In this document: in pieces, positions 33,274 to 43,467 of the stretch
Layout: each line of letters starts with the position of its first letter
Numbering within the stretch: the first letter of the stretch is position 1
Origin: Sphaerolaimus hirsutus
Lineage: Eukaryota; Nematoda; Chromadorea; Monhysterida; Sphaerolaimidae
Reading direction: 5' to 3'
DNA: 64,000 bases
Assembly (NCBI GenBank): GCA_964036195.1
Contig: OZ038458.1
Span: 17,063,832 to 17,127,831 of the forward strand
The notes under the pieces: generated by a model
What the model was told of the DNA's origin: nothing
The model's database searches: none
Seen by the model: only the letters and a program-made list of their open reading frames with translations
Position numbers and translations under genes: made by a program

Positions 33274-36200
33274 ATGAGCTCAGCTTTGGAGAGGATTCGT
33301 GCGCGCAAGCGAAAAGTACAGGAGCTCATAGAGGCAGTTACTGGTCATTCCGATAAGGTACACTTCCAATGTTGTGGGTAGTCCTTGTGTCACTCTTATG
33401 GCCAGATATCGATATTTGGAAGTGTGCCAATTGTGATCTTCCCGTCCACAGGCGGAACCTTCATCTGGTGATGTCCCATTTAAGGAGCCCGTAGATCGCG
33501 CTAATGATGGGGACAAGCCACATGAATCGCAGGTTGTTTGCAATTTCTGAACTTGAGCATAAGTACCTGTAGACTGAAGTGGGGATGGCCGGGTTTTTTT
33601 CAACCGTCTTTAAAAAACCAGGCATCGAAACCGTTTTTCAACTCAACCATATGTGGGAGCTTTTAAAAAAACAGTTTTATCTTTTTAAAATCGTTTTAAA
33701 TAAAAAAAACGTCTTAAACTAAGAAGAAATGTTTTTTAAACAGTGTCGATAAAAAACATTTTTTCGCCATCCGTAGACTGAATGCGGTGGGGTGATATTT
33801 TATATGGCTTTGATCTTTTGGAAACAGTTTGGGCCTGACCAATACCCCGAATCATCACAGGAAGCTTCTACCTCGGCGGAGTGCGAACCACCATCAACCA
33901 AGATGGCGCCGATTAGCACCTCGAAAAGCGTCAAGCCGAACATCGACCAGTTGCTGTCTGCGCCCACCGCCAAGGAACTCCAGTCGCGGCAGACGGCAAA
34001 CCAGATCGCCGCACTGATAAATTGTCCCACTGTCAAGGTGCTATTGATGCTGATAGACTATGTGGGAAAAGCCCCCCCCCCGCCAAACCGCCCAGCTATC
34101 TATCTATCCCTGAGGCAAACATTTTGGCTACTATCTCCTTAATCCCCCACCCAAGCCCTAAAAAATTTACACCTTTTTGCATCCACAATTTTCATAACTT
34201 TTTATAGATTTTCACCCTCAAAATCACTAGTTCGTGTGTTTTAGCGCCTATGTTTAGCTTTTTTGTACCCCCCCCCACTTTTTTCAGCTATCTATCTGTC
34301 CGTAGGAGCGATTTGCTATATATCAAACCCCCCGTATTGTCAAAATCTAGAATACCCCTGCGATAGACTTTGGATTTGTACATTCGCATTGAGATGCCAC
34401 GCGTTTCATTTCGCAGGAGTTGGCCGTGCAGCGGCAGTTTCGTAGCGACGGCTGCGGCGTGCGAGAATTTTGCCAGTTTGCTACCAGACAACACTGCGCT
34501 AAGGTCGTAGACGTTTTATGCTTTTTCTCTGCGGATAAGCCCAGACATACACCCTCCAATCACCATCCAATAATTTGCCACCTATTTGTGTATCTGGAAT
34601 CGCGATTTATTGGCGGTTCACACACAAGTTGACATGTGTGTCAACTGGTCTATGTCAACTCAGATTTTCGCTTCACCTGTCGCAGAGCGATCTCCAAACG
34701 CACAAGCGACAATATTGAAAATAAAATTTTTACAGTGTGCGGGCCAACATAAACTTTTTGAACACCTCCAAGACCCATATTCTGGCGACTTTTTCCTTAG
34801 GACCTCACTTCCACAGTGGAATTACGCAATTTTTTCCGTGCAGCGCGGAAGTGGCGCCCCTTGTGACCGACTGCATTTTCGTCGCATCGTACAGCAGCAC
34901 ACCGACCTTTCACTTGGTGACTGTTCGTTTCTGAACACGTGCTTCCACATGAACACTTGCAAGTTCATACATTATGAGGTGGGTGATTTGAACAAGTTTG
35001 GGGCGTTTGAATGAAGTCTCAGTTTGGATGGACTTTTCACATTTGATATCATGCTAGGGTTCAAACGGGATCCCTAATCCCGAAAGTTTTCAGCATTTTG
35101 CGGTTCAGATCCTGAAACCCCGAACCCGATTCCGAAATCTAAAAAAACGAATCCGTATCCCGGACCCCGGTCCGAAAATTTTCACATGCCGATCCCGAAA
35201 AAAATTATATCACCCCGATCACGGCAAAATTTACCAGCTTAATAAAATGCCATTTTTGCACTAAAAAATGTGGGCAGAAACCTCAAGTTTCCACTTCATG
35301 CTATTTTTCTGGCATCCAGATGTGTTTTAGACCATTTTTATGACAAATAAAAATAAAAATCGTTAAAATTAGAACTTTTTCCAAAATGCCGATATCTATC
35401 CCGAAAAATGCCAATCCCGATCCGGTGCACCAATCTCATCCCGGAATCTAAAAACAAAAAACAATCCAGATCCCGTTTGAACCCTATATCATGCCATCCT
35501 ATATATCTCCTTGCTCAGGTAGACTATTCAAGGGGTAAGCAGGCGGATGAGAAAGGTAAAGTCACGCGTATAAAATCCAAGACAAAGTCCACTGATGTGG
35601 TTGCAAAAGTGTCCGCTGTTCCTGATCCAGCTATTGTGTCAAAGTGCAGTGGGATCAAGATGTGTCCACCACAGGTAATGACTTTTCATCGTTATTTACA
35701 CTTTCCTATTTCGAGCTTGAGGCGAACAGAAATATTCAAATTAATTTTCAGATTTGAATTAAAGTCACATCTAAATAAACTTTTTGGCTCTTTATTTTAT
35801 AGGTTTTAGGTTTTTTTTTTTCAAGTTATGTTTACTTAACAACTGTAACTAGACCCTGTAGCCAGTTCCGCACGGTGTGTATAGTATAGTACCGTGATAA
35901 GTTATGTATCAAGTTAACTTGCAAGTGAAAATACAAGCCTATCTGTTAATCGACAAGGTAAAGTTCCGATTTCCCACTGATTACACTCAATCACACTCCC
36001 CAACCCCCCCCCCCCCCCAGTGGATCGCGTGCGACCTGCGCACATTCCCGCTGTCGATCCTGTCACAGTGCGCCGCGGTGGTGATGGCCGACCCGCCGTG
36101 GGACATCCACATGCAGCTGCCCTACGGCACCATGGGCGACGACGAGATGAGAGGCTTGGACGTGGCCTGCTTGCAGAGCCAGGGACTGTTCTTTCTGTGG

Positions 36201-37896
36201 GTCACTGGCAGGTGGGTGCTGGGTAGGGTGTCAACTTTCCGTGTTTTTCCGTTTTCGACAGGCGAAAGCGAAATAAATTTCCCTTTCCTTTTCCGGTATG
36301 TGCCAAAAAACTTATGTTTCAGTTTTCTGTAAAAAAATGTTTGATTAGTGAGGCTGAATGTGCGCAAGAAATACCAATTGAATATTGTCTTTCACTTAGT
36401 ATATAATTCATAAAACCATTTTGGAAACGTGTAGAATTTTTCTCAAATTATTTTTTAAACTTCAATGCGATAAAACAAAACCCGTATAACATGGCGACTT
36501 CATCTCACCATCATCAACTAGATGACGTTGAAATGCATATCTGCCAAAATGGGAACATCACATTTTCCCACCCATCACAATTTCCAACCTTCACCCAAAA
36601 ATTCCCCCCCCCACAAACCCAAAACAACCCCCCCCCCCCCCCCAAAGAGCGATGGAACTAGGTCGATCCTGTCTACGCCAGTGGGGCTACAGCATCGTGG
36701 ACGAGTTGGTCTGGGTGAAAACGAACCAGTTGCAGCGCATCATCCGCACCGGCCGCACTGGACACTGGCTGAACCATGCGAAAGAGCATTGTTTGATCGG
36801 TGTGAAACATGGCACTGATTTGAGTAGGTTTGCCAAGGTTGACTGTGATGTTATTGTCGCTGAGGTGAGGTTTTTTGGATTTTTTTTTCAAATATTTTTT
36901 TATAAAATTTTTTCTTTCATTGTTTTTATTTTTGGTAATTTCGTCTCGTGAGGAATTCAATTTTATACTGTAAATGCAGGTGCGGGAGACGTCACACAAG
37001 CCGGATGAAATTTATGGACTGATAGAACGGTTGGCGCCGGGTGAAAGAAAAGTGGAATTATTTGGCAGGCAACACAATCTACAGCCGAATTGGTTAGATT
37101 CTTACTAGGTTAAAATTCTCCCTCATTTCAACAAAGAGAATAATGTTCATTCATTCGAATACTGTAGTATATAGTGATTGAAAAGGCACCGGGAAGTATG
37201 GTACTGGTGTTCCTCGATGCACGGCACTCGATACTATTGTTTCACTTATCTCATCTTCAATTTCAGGATCACATTGGGTAACCAATTGGATGGAGTACGA
37301 CTGCACGACCCAGAAATAGCAACCAGATTCCATGTTAAACACCACATTCTCTTTACTTTTCACCATGGGTATTCTAGATTTTGACCCTCCTGGGGGTTGG
37401 ATAGATAGCAAATCGCTCCTCCGGAGGGATAAATAGCTGACAAATTGGGGGGGGCGGTTCGCGGGGGTTCAATATATAGGCTTTTTCAAGGTAAAGAAGG
37501 GAGAAAAATTGTTAAAAGTAGATGAGAAATGGCTAAAAATTGGTATTTATATAAGCACATATAGTACTAAAAATAGATGAAAATAGGCAGTTAGAAACAT
37601 GAACTAGTGAGTTTGGAGGTGAAAAGCTATAAAGATGTATGAAAAATAGCGATTTTGAGCGAAAATTGTGGTATACTTTCTCAAAAATCGATCCAGATAG
37701 GTAGGGGATAGTAGCCCCCCCCCCCCAAACCCCCCCTTACCTACCCCTGCTTTTCATCGAATCAAGTAAGAAACAACGTAATTAATTTTCGCAGGAACGC
37801 TTCCCCGACGGCCGGTGCATGCCCGCCGCGCCCAGTGCGTCTGTCCGCCCGAAGACTAAGGCACCGGGAAACAAGCCGCTCAAACGGAGACTGTAG
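33274..37896 (+). CDS. METTL3: N6-adenosine-methyltransferase catalytic subunit
   Basis: METTL3 transfers methyl from SAM to adenosine N6 in mRNA, in the nucleus, as a heterodimer with METTL14. Eleven exons, all phase-consistent: 33274-33357, 33452-33532, 33828-34037, 34417-34503, 34844-34978, 35519-35674, 36021-36211, 36648-36864, 36980-37092, 37267-37333, 37795-37896; predicted 480 residues (human 580, the shortfall being N-terminal). Visible: an N-terminal basic helix; a coiled segment ([20 protein letters not shown]); two CCCH zinc fingers with C144/C152/C161/H165 and C181/C187/C193/H197; catalytic DPPW at 275-278; the [20 protein letters not shown] stretch; and SAM-contact residues in [12 protein letters not shown] and GNQLDG. 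Exon 3 could start at 33861 instead. Exons 7 and 8 follow unusually long C runs. Introns 3, 5 and 10 hold TIR or GATAGATAG repeats. All key catalytic residues are intact. Confidence 0.97.
34062..34375. repeat. GATAGATAG-type repeat in METTL3 intron 3
   Basis: Contains CAGCTATCTATCTATCCC, GGCAAACATTTTGGCTAC and CAAAATCTAGAATACCCCTG. The inverted relative is at 37362-37750 in intron 10. Confidence 0.75.
35055..35486. mobile_element. hAT-like element with ATCCCGA units, METTL3 intron 5
   Basis: TIRs TAGGGTTCAAACGGGATC / GATCCCGTTTGAACCCTA lie inside an exact 8-bp duplication TATCATGC (35047-35054, 35487-35494). Subterminal units are AATCCCGA / GATCCCGAA. No transposase. It ends 32 bases before exon 6. 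Related pieces occur near 48600 and 58150-58310. Confidence 0.85.
37362..37750. repeat. GATAGATAG-type repeat in METTL3 intron 10
   Basis: Begins GGGTATTCTAGATTTTGACC and runs through GGATAGATAGCAAATCGCTCC to a C run, inverted relative to 34062-34375. It fills most of intron 10. Confidence 0.75.
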
Positions 37897-38272
37897 CTGA
37901 TGGTTCTAATTTGTTGGGCTTCTTTTACAGGTGTGATTCTCGGGGTCTTGTTGGGCTGCCATTGTGGGCATGAGAGGTGATAGTGATATTCTGGTTTTTT
38001 AACCTTCCCAAACTGTCAGTGTAGAAGTAACCTATGTAATTAGTAATGTGAAGTAATTAGTAAGCATTCAAACATCATCCTGAGCTAACCCAGTCACTCA
38101 AACGACAAAGGAAAGTGGCAGGACAGTTAAACAACCAATAAGACAGCCCGACAAGCTACAGCAAACTGGGGAAGTAACCAACACCTGACAACATGGTGAT
38201 TCTTGGCCATTATATTTATGCGTGTTTTGATATTGTGTGATTGTACCGTATGTAGTTAAATTTTTGGCTGAA
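37897..38272. other. METTL3 3' flank
   Basis: Contains ACAACCAATAAGACAGCC (near 38128), which recurs at 46006 downstream of the peptide gene at 46.7 kb, so it belongs to the duplicated METTL3-peptide gene segment. Confidence 0.5.
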
Positions 38273-38850
38273 ACTCTCAGTGACATAAACTCCCAGTACA
38301 TGTAGACTCTCAGTGCATGTAGACTCTCAGTGCACGTAGGTCTACCCCCAGTGCACATTGACTCCCAGTGCACGTAATTCTCAGTGCACCTAGACTCCCA
38401 TGGCACGTTGACTCCCAGTGCACGTAAATTCTCAGTGCACGCAAACTGCCAGTGCCTGTGTGCATCCTGTTCGCTGTACGGCGCGGCCGCAACTTTGCCC
38501 CACCCCCCGCGGGCTGCGTGCATTTGTAAATATTTTTGTATTGATATGCAAAATGAAAATTTCAGTGTTTGAAAATGAAAACCAAAAATTTCGATTTGCA
38601 TATAAATACAAAAACAATATTTACAAATGCAAACAGTAGTCGGAAATTCCGAACTACTGTATGAAAAATTTCAAAAATGTGGACCGAAATTTCAAATACC
38701 AAATTTCATGCACCCCGCGGAGATGCACACATGCGCTGGGAGTTTACGTGCACTGATAGTTTACGTGCACCGGAAGTCAACGTGCACTGGGAATAGACCT
38801 ATGTGGACTGGAAGTCTACATGCACTGGGAGTTTACGTGCACTGTAGCAT
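38273..38850. repeat. Foldback minisatellite, AGTGCACGTAGACTCCC units
   Basis: 38275-38455 is a run of ~18-19-base units (CTCCCAGTGCACGTAGA type); 38725-38845 is the same unit in inverse (GCACTGGGAGTTTACGT). Between them are a GC-rich patch (38465-38520) and an AT-rich inverted arm (TTGTAAATATTTTTGTAT / ATACAAAAACAATATTTAC). The 167-codon minus-strand frame here is translation of the repeat. Confidence 0.8.
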
Positions 38851-38917
38851 CGGCTCAAAATTATTCATGTTTTGGTTTGTCAAACAAGCTGTAAACAATT
38901 GCTGAACTTTCTGATGC

Positions 38918-38923
38918 TTTATT
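38918..38923 (-). other. Polyadenylation signal of peptide gene at 39.1 kb
   Basis: AATAAA on the minus strand about 200 bases after the stop codon. The equivalent signal of the paralog is at 46198-46203. Confidence 0.6.
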
Positions 38924-39124
38924 GGATATTGGGCGATAACAGCTCGCCGACAGCAAAAAAACAACAACATTAAAACCCTCCAAGAATAAAAATATATATT
39001 TTGAAACCGGAATGATTTGTCATTCTAAGCATGCTTACGAATGCTCAATTACATTATCTGACCCAGCAAAAAATCGGTAGTCGCGCGACAAAAAAAAGTG
39101 ACTAATCGTATCATTTCATCCATA

Positions 39125-39485
39125 TCACTTGTTTCTCGGCCTTATCTGAAGTGTAGCTTTAGTTTTAACCTGTTTAACCTGTACGATCGCACCGGGTTCG
39201 TCGCACTTGCACCATTCTTGATACCCTTCGCCCCTGTTGCAATAGCAGATTTGCGCGTGGGTGCCGCACGTGACGCTCACCAACAACAACTGGGGGCAGT
39301 CCCGGACCCTGGAAAATGTCTAATGTTACGTTGTAAAGTGTTAGAAGTCATGTGAAATGCCCTGTAAAATTACAAACACGTTTGTCATTGCACAGGACAT
39401 TTTACATGACTTTTGACACATTGCATGACATTGGACAATTTACAAGGTCTGGGACTGGCACCAGAATGGGTAGCAAATGATTCAT
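39125..39485 (-). CDS. Small secreted cysteine-rich peptide (paralog B)
   Basis: Two exons, 39485-39462 and 39289-39125, give 62 residues. Exon 1 encodes only MNHLLPIL; exon 2 continues the signal peptide (LLLVSVTCGTHAQ) and the mature part with CYCNRGEGYQEWCKC, pattern C-x-C-x9-C-x-C, then a basic tail ending RPRNK. No known family recognised; by signal peptide and size it should be secreted. The intron (39461-39290, 172 nt) is exactly an introner-like element, splitting the signal peptide between codons 8 and 9. A TATA box is 164 bases upstream and AATAAA 200 bases downstream. Closest relative is the gene at 46733; a more distant one is at 61011. Expression is unproven. Confidence 0.8.
39290..39461 (-). 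mobile_element. Introner forming the whole intron of paralog B
   Basis: On the minus strand: CATTCTG then GTGCCAGTCCCAGACC ... GGGTCCGGGACTGCCCCCAG then TTGTTG. The intron and the foldback repeat are coextensive. The body is a near-palindrome of TGTAAAATG, TGCAATGTC and CATGTAAAATG units centred on AACACGTTTGTCATT. Same position and same 172-nt length as in the paralog at 46919-47090. Confidence 0.85.
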
Positions 39486-39648
39486 GGTGTCAGTATTGGT
39501 GTCTTACCGCTCTGCCTCGTTCGCACTGATTTTTTAAAAATCTGAATGTAGGTAGGCGTTGGAAATATTTATAGTGATGGGGGTAACAAAAGCAGAAAGA
39601 TTCGCTCTAAGGATGATAAAACCAAATAAACGTAAGTGTGGATATCGC

Positions 39649-39655
39649 TTTTATA
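39649..39655 (-). promoter_or_regulatory. TATA box of paralog B
   Basis: TATAAAA on the minus strand inside a block (TCTGTTATAAAAGCGATATC) conserved upstream of all three peptide genes. Confidence 0.65.
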
Positions 39656-39809
39656 ACAGAATCAGCAGTGCACTGCACAATGGCATGTGATTAGGATATT
39701 TTAATGCGCATGGATGTATTGTGTTTGCAGGTACTTAGACAAAACTGAATTCAAACGATTTTTTAAATCAATGTTTATGTCTTTGTGACTATTATACTTT
39801 AGGTAAATA

Positions 39810-40201
39810 CCGTATTACCTCGAAATACCCCCAGGGGGTTTATTATTTCGCCAGCAAAATTTGAGGGGGGATAATTCGAGGGGGGGGTCTATTATTTCGC
39901 CAGAAATTTTCGGAAATTCCCCATACGCAGACGTAGAAAAATCGAACAATCACATAGATTTATATGTGTTTATAGGCATATATTACTGTATATACACAAA
40001 AACCCTTCCCTAACGTCACTTAATCATCAGTGTTAACGTGTGTTCTGCATAGTACAGATCACAAACTGCGGTATTTGTCATGTACGTTCACGTTACACTC
40101 AATTTTAGGGGGGTATTTCGAGGGGGGGGTTTATTATTTCCTCAGCCGAAATTTAGGGGGGGGGGTATTTCGAGGGGGGGGGTTAATTCGAGGTAATACG
40201 G
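39810..40201. mobile_element. CCGTATT element with TA duplication and known empty site
   Basis: Ends CCGTATTACCTCGAAATACC and GAGGTAATACGG, flanked by TA (39808-39809, 40202-40203). The paralogous upstream region of the gene at 61011 has the empty site GGTAAATATGCTG at 61951-61961 with one TA. Internal units are GGGGGGGTNNATTCGAG. No coding capacity. TA targets suggest mobilisation by a Tc1/mariner-like enzyme. Confidence 0.85.
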
Positions 40202-40690
40202 TATGCTGCATTTGCAGTTCTGAACGGCGAATCGTTCTGAACATCTGCCTGTAGATATTTACTCGCAATGCAATGTACCGTATTTACTCGAATAATTCCC
40301 CCACTTGAATAATTCCCCCCTCGAATAATTCTCCCCTGTTAGATGAGTGAGGAAAAAATAATTCCCCGGGGGAATTATTCGAGTAATTTCCTCGAAATAC
40401 CCCCCCCCCACGAAATACCCACCTCAAAATGGCCACTGAATTTATAACCCGCCTCCCCCAAATTGAGTGTAAATGACAAAAGCTGCGGTTTGTGGGCAAC
40501 ACAGAACACACGTTAGAAACAATGACTGTGTTATGTTAGAACAGGGTTTATACCATCTACATACCAGAGTTGTTAAAAGTACTGAACTTTTTCAAAGTAT
40601 ACTTGAACGTAAAGTATTTATCTTTTACTCATCCCCCAAGTACAGAAAACGGAAAGAAATGTTCGTAAAGGTACTTTTTCCCCGGATAGG

Positions 40691-40851
40691 GCCCACACAT
40701 GCTAGTTGACATCGACACCAAATGTCAACTGGTGCCGATCCCGATTGAACGCTTGCTGACGAGCCGACGATCGACGTTCAAACGCAAGCTTTGAATTGGG
40801 AATGAAACCAGTTGACATTTGGTGTCGATGTCAACTAGCGTGTGTGGGGCC
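40691..40851. mobile_element. Foldback MITE with GTTGACATCGACACCAAATG arms
   Basis: Nearly the whole element is inverted arms: GCCCACACATGCTAGTTGAC with ACATCGACACCAAATGTC, mirrored at the right. A 5-bp ATAGG is on both sides; the paralogous empty site is at 62344 (GGATAGGTGAGC). Related fragments occur near 19900, 41299 and 41770. Confidence 0.75.
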
Positions 40852-41050
40852 ATAGGTGAGTAATTTCCCCGGATAGGTGAGCAATTTCTAGAAATTTCGC
40901 TCCAATTTTCTCGCAAAATCACTAATTTTCAGAACGTTTTATCTATTAAGCTATAAAATTACGTTGTAAAATTAATTACATGGGTGTGGATGATGCTACA
41001 CATCTACAATTTTTTATGGATAATATATGTATCAATACCTTAATCGTGTC

Positions 41051-42231
41051 TAGTGATGTAAAAAGCGCCAGACTTTTGGCGCCAAGCGCCAAAAGCGCCA
41101 TGGCGCTTTTGGCATGCAAGCGCCAAGCGCCAATGGCGCCACAGCAAAATAGCGCCAAGCGCCAAAAGCGCCATGGCGCTTTTCTAGACCATGGCGCCAA
41201 TCGCCAATGGCGCCACGGGATGATGGCGCCAAGCGCCAGCGCCAAAAAAATTTGCTGCATAAAGTGCAGCGATGCAAATGCAGTGCTATCTATTTGTTTG
41301 TCAACTGGTTCCCATCCCAATTCAAAGCTTGCTTGACAAGTAACACTATCCAGTATTGTATACACATATACCATATTTCCTCGAAATACTCCCCTTCAAT
41401 TAACCCCCCCCCCCCCTCGAAATACACCCCGTCTGGAATAAGGGAGATCATGTATCCAATGAACATGATACATTTATAGCTGCGAATTTACATCGCAGTT
41501 ATACATGGCATTGTTTATGGAACGAACTATGGTAATATGAACAAAATATATCCTATTTGGTTATCAAATAATTGGGTATAAAAAAACTGTACTTTACTAC
41601 GACCCTTCATAAAAATTCCCCCGAACAAGCACCCCTCGAAACTCCCCTCAAAATTTGCACCCTGAAAAAATAAACCCCCTGGCTGTATTTCAAGGAAATA
41701 TGGAAGGTACTTCATACCACAGCAACAATACAACTTCATTTGTAATATAATGCAACACTAGCATTTGAACGCTCGTCATCAAGACTTGAATCGGGATGAA
41801 AACTCGTTGACATAAAATGTCGTTGAAAACTAGTGCGTGTAAGCCCATTTTTTGGTTAAAGTTTTGAATATCCTTGCAATTGCATGGACATGGTTTACAA
41901 AATAAGCAGATAGAGGGTTTGTTCTTCCTGTAACACACTTACAGTAACACATTTACTCATGTAACTCATGCAGGCAAGGTCTTTTTACATAAGAAAAATG
42001 ATTTTTTTTTGTACTACTTGGCGCTTTTTTGGCGCTTTATAAAACACTAGCGCCAAGCGCCAATGGCGCCACGACATCATAGCGCCAAGCGCCAAAAGCG
42101 CCATGGCGCTTTTCGGCAGCACAGCGCCAAGCGCCAATGGCGCCACAGCAAAAAGGTGCCAAGCGCCAAAAGCGCCATGGCGCTTTTTGCTTTGGCGCTA
42201 GCGCCAGCGCCATGGCGCTTTTACATCACTA
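41051..42231. mobile_element. hAT-like element with GGCGCTTTT/AAGCGCC interior
   Basis: TIRs TAGTGATGTAAAAAGCGCC / GGCGCTTTTACATCACTA lie inside an exact 8-bp duplication ATCGTGTC (41043-41050, 42232-42239). The empty site is at 62577-62584. The ends are dense in GCGCCATGGCGC palindromes. A CCGTATT-like element is nested at 41371-41702. No transposase seen. Confidence 0.85.
41371..41702. mobile_element. CCGTATT-family element nested in the 41051 hAT-like element
   Basis: Ends CCATATTTCCTCGAAATACT and CAAGGAAATATGG, with CTCGAAATACACCCC units. Diverged copy. Confidence 0.6.
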
Positions 42232-42500
42232 ATCGTGTCCAATACTGAGCGTTGTCAGCCACAGCTAGAATGAATTGAAAAATTCAATTTTTTCATTTTA
42301 CGTCATAATTTTACATCAGGGAACTAATTGTTCATTTCAAATCAATGATTGCATGCAACCATTGACGTTAAATGTAAAATTAGTTCCCTGATGTAAAATG
42401 TAAAGCGTCATCCACACTAACGTTATTAATTTTACAATCTAATTTTACATCAAATTCACGCTGAGCTGTAATCTGCGCTAATACTGTAATACTTCACTTA

Positions 42501-42905
42501 CCGTATTACCTCGCATTATCCCCCCTTGAATTAACCCTCCCTCAAGATGGGCAGGCGAAATAATACCCCCCCTCCCGTATTATGATGTACAATGTACATC
42601 ATGTATGCAATGTTTATGATGTATTTATTACTGCTATTTTGCATTGTATAGCTACACATAGACACATTAGTTTTTGTAGCTATCTACGTTTTTCCTGTTT
42701 TTCCTTTATCTACGTCCAAATATATCCTGTTTGGAAACATTTATTACGTACCTGTTCTTGGTACGCAAATGCCTACTACTTACTACGGTCCTTACGAAAA
42801 TTTCTGACGAAATAATAACCCCCCTCGAATTAACCCCCCCCCCTGAAATTTTGCTGGCGAAATAATAAACCTTCATGGGGATATTTGAATTTCGAGGTAA
42901 TACGT
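42501..42905. mobile_element. CCGTATT element
   Basis: Ends CCGTATTACCTCGCATTATC and GAGGTAATACG, TA to the left and TTA to the right. The centre holds GATGTACAATGTACATC palindromes also present in copies at 10320, 12750 and 44600. 42906-43161 is unassigned. Confidence 0.7.
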
Positions 42906-43161
42906 TAGTTCATATTTTTTACAAACAAGTATTATTCGCGTGTTCACGCTAAGCTAGGACGCTTGTGATAGTGTACCTGTAAAAAACAGCAATACCATGC
43001 GTAGACAAAATTGACTGTGCTTCGACTATAGCCACAATACACCTAACACATTTCAATATGTAAATTGAAGATTAGCATTTATTGCGATACTTGCCATGTG
43101 AAATCCTGCGCGATCGCTCGATCGGCTTTTTAGATCGAAAATTCATACCCTGTCGATTTCA

Positions 43162-43467
43162 GGGGCCAGTTCCGCCAGTGGTAGAGTAAAAAGAAAAACT
43201 TTAATTTTCACTCTTTGTGGAACCAACACCAGGTGGCAGTCCCAAAGTGTCAACGATGTATCCAAATCTTATGTTTTGTATCCAAATATTATTATCAAAC
43301 ATAAGATTTGGATACAAAAACATAAGATCTGGATACAAAAACAAAAGATTTGGATACACAATTGACACTTTGGGACTGCCCCCTGGTGCTGTAAAGTAGA
43401 GTAGAGTCAAGTGAAGAGTGAAGTGGAAAGTTTTCCTTTTTACTCTACCACTGGCGGAACTGGCCCC
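43162..43467. mobile_element. Two nested foldback elements with introner-like ends
   Basis: Outer arms GGGGCCAGTTCCGCCAGTGG / CCACTGGCGGAACTGGCCCC; inner element 43233-43383 with arms GTGGCAGTCCCAAAGTG / CACTTTGGGACTGCCCCC and ATCCAAATCTTATG units. Both share the CAGTYCC/GGRACTG ends of the introners but have different bodies, and both are flanked by CAG on one side and CTG on the other. No recognised host gene; on the minus strand an open frame (KQYLVQKANCPTWYAVISSP) abuts the outer element. 43468-43820 holds nothing else recognised. Confidence 0.7.

Noticed and set aside
34586-35014. 142-codon frame as an independent gene
   Set aside because: Only 34844-34978 is coding: METTL3 exon 5 with its zinc finger; the upstream part is intron.
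38098-38601. 167-codon minus-strand frame with ALRVYMYWE-like repeats
   Set aside because: Encoded by the inverted minisatellite at 38273-38850.
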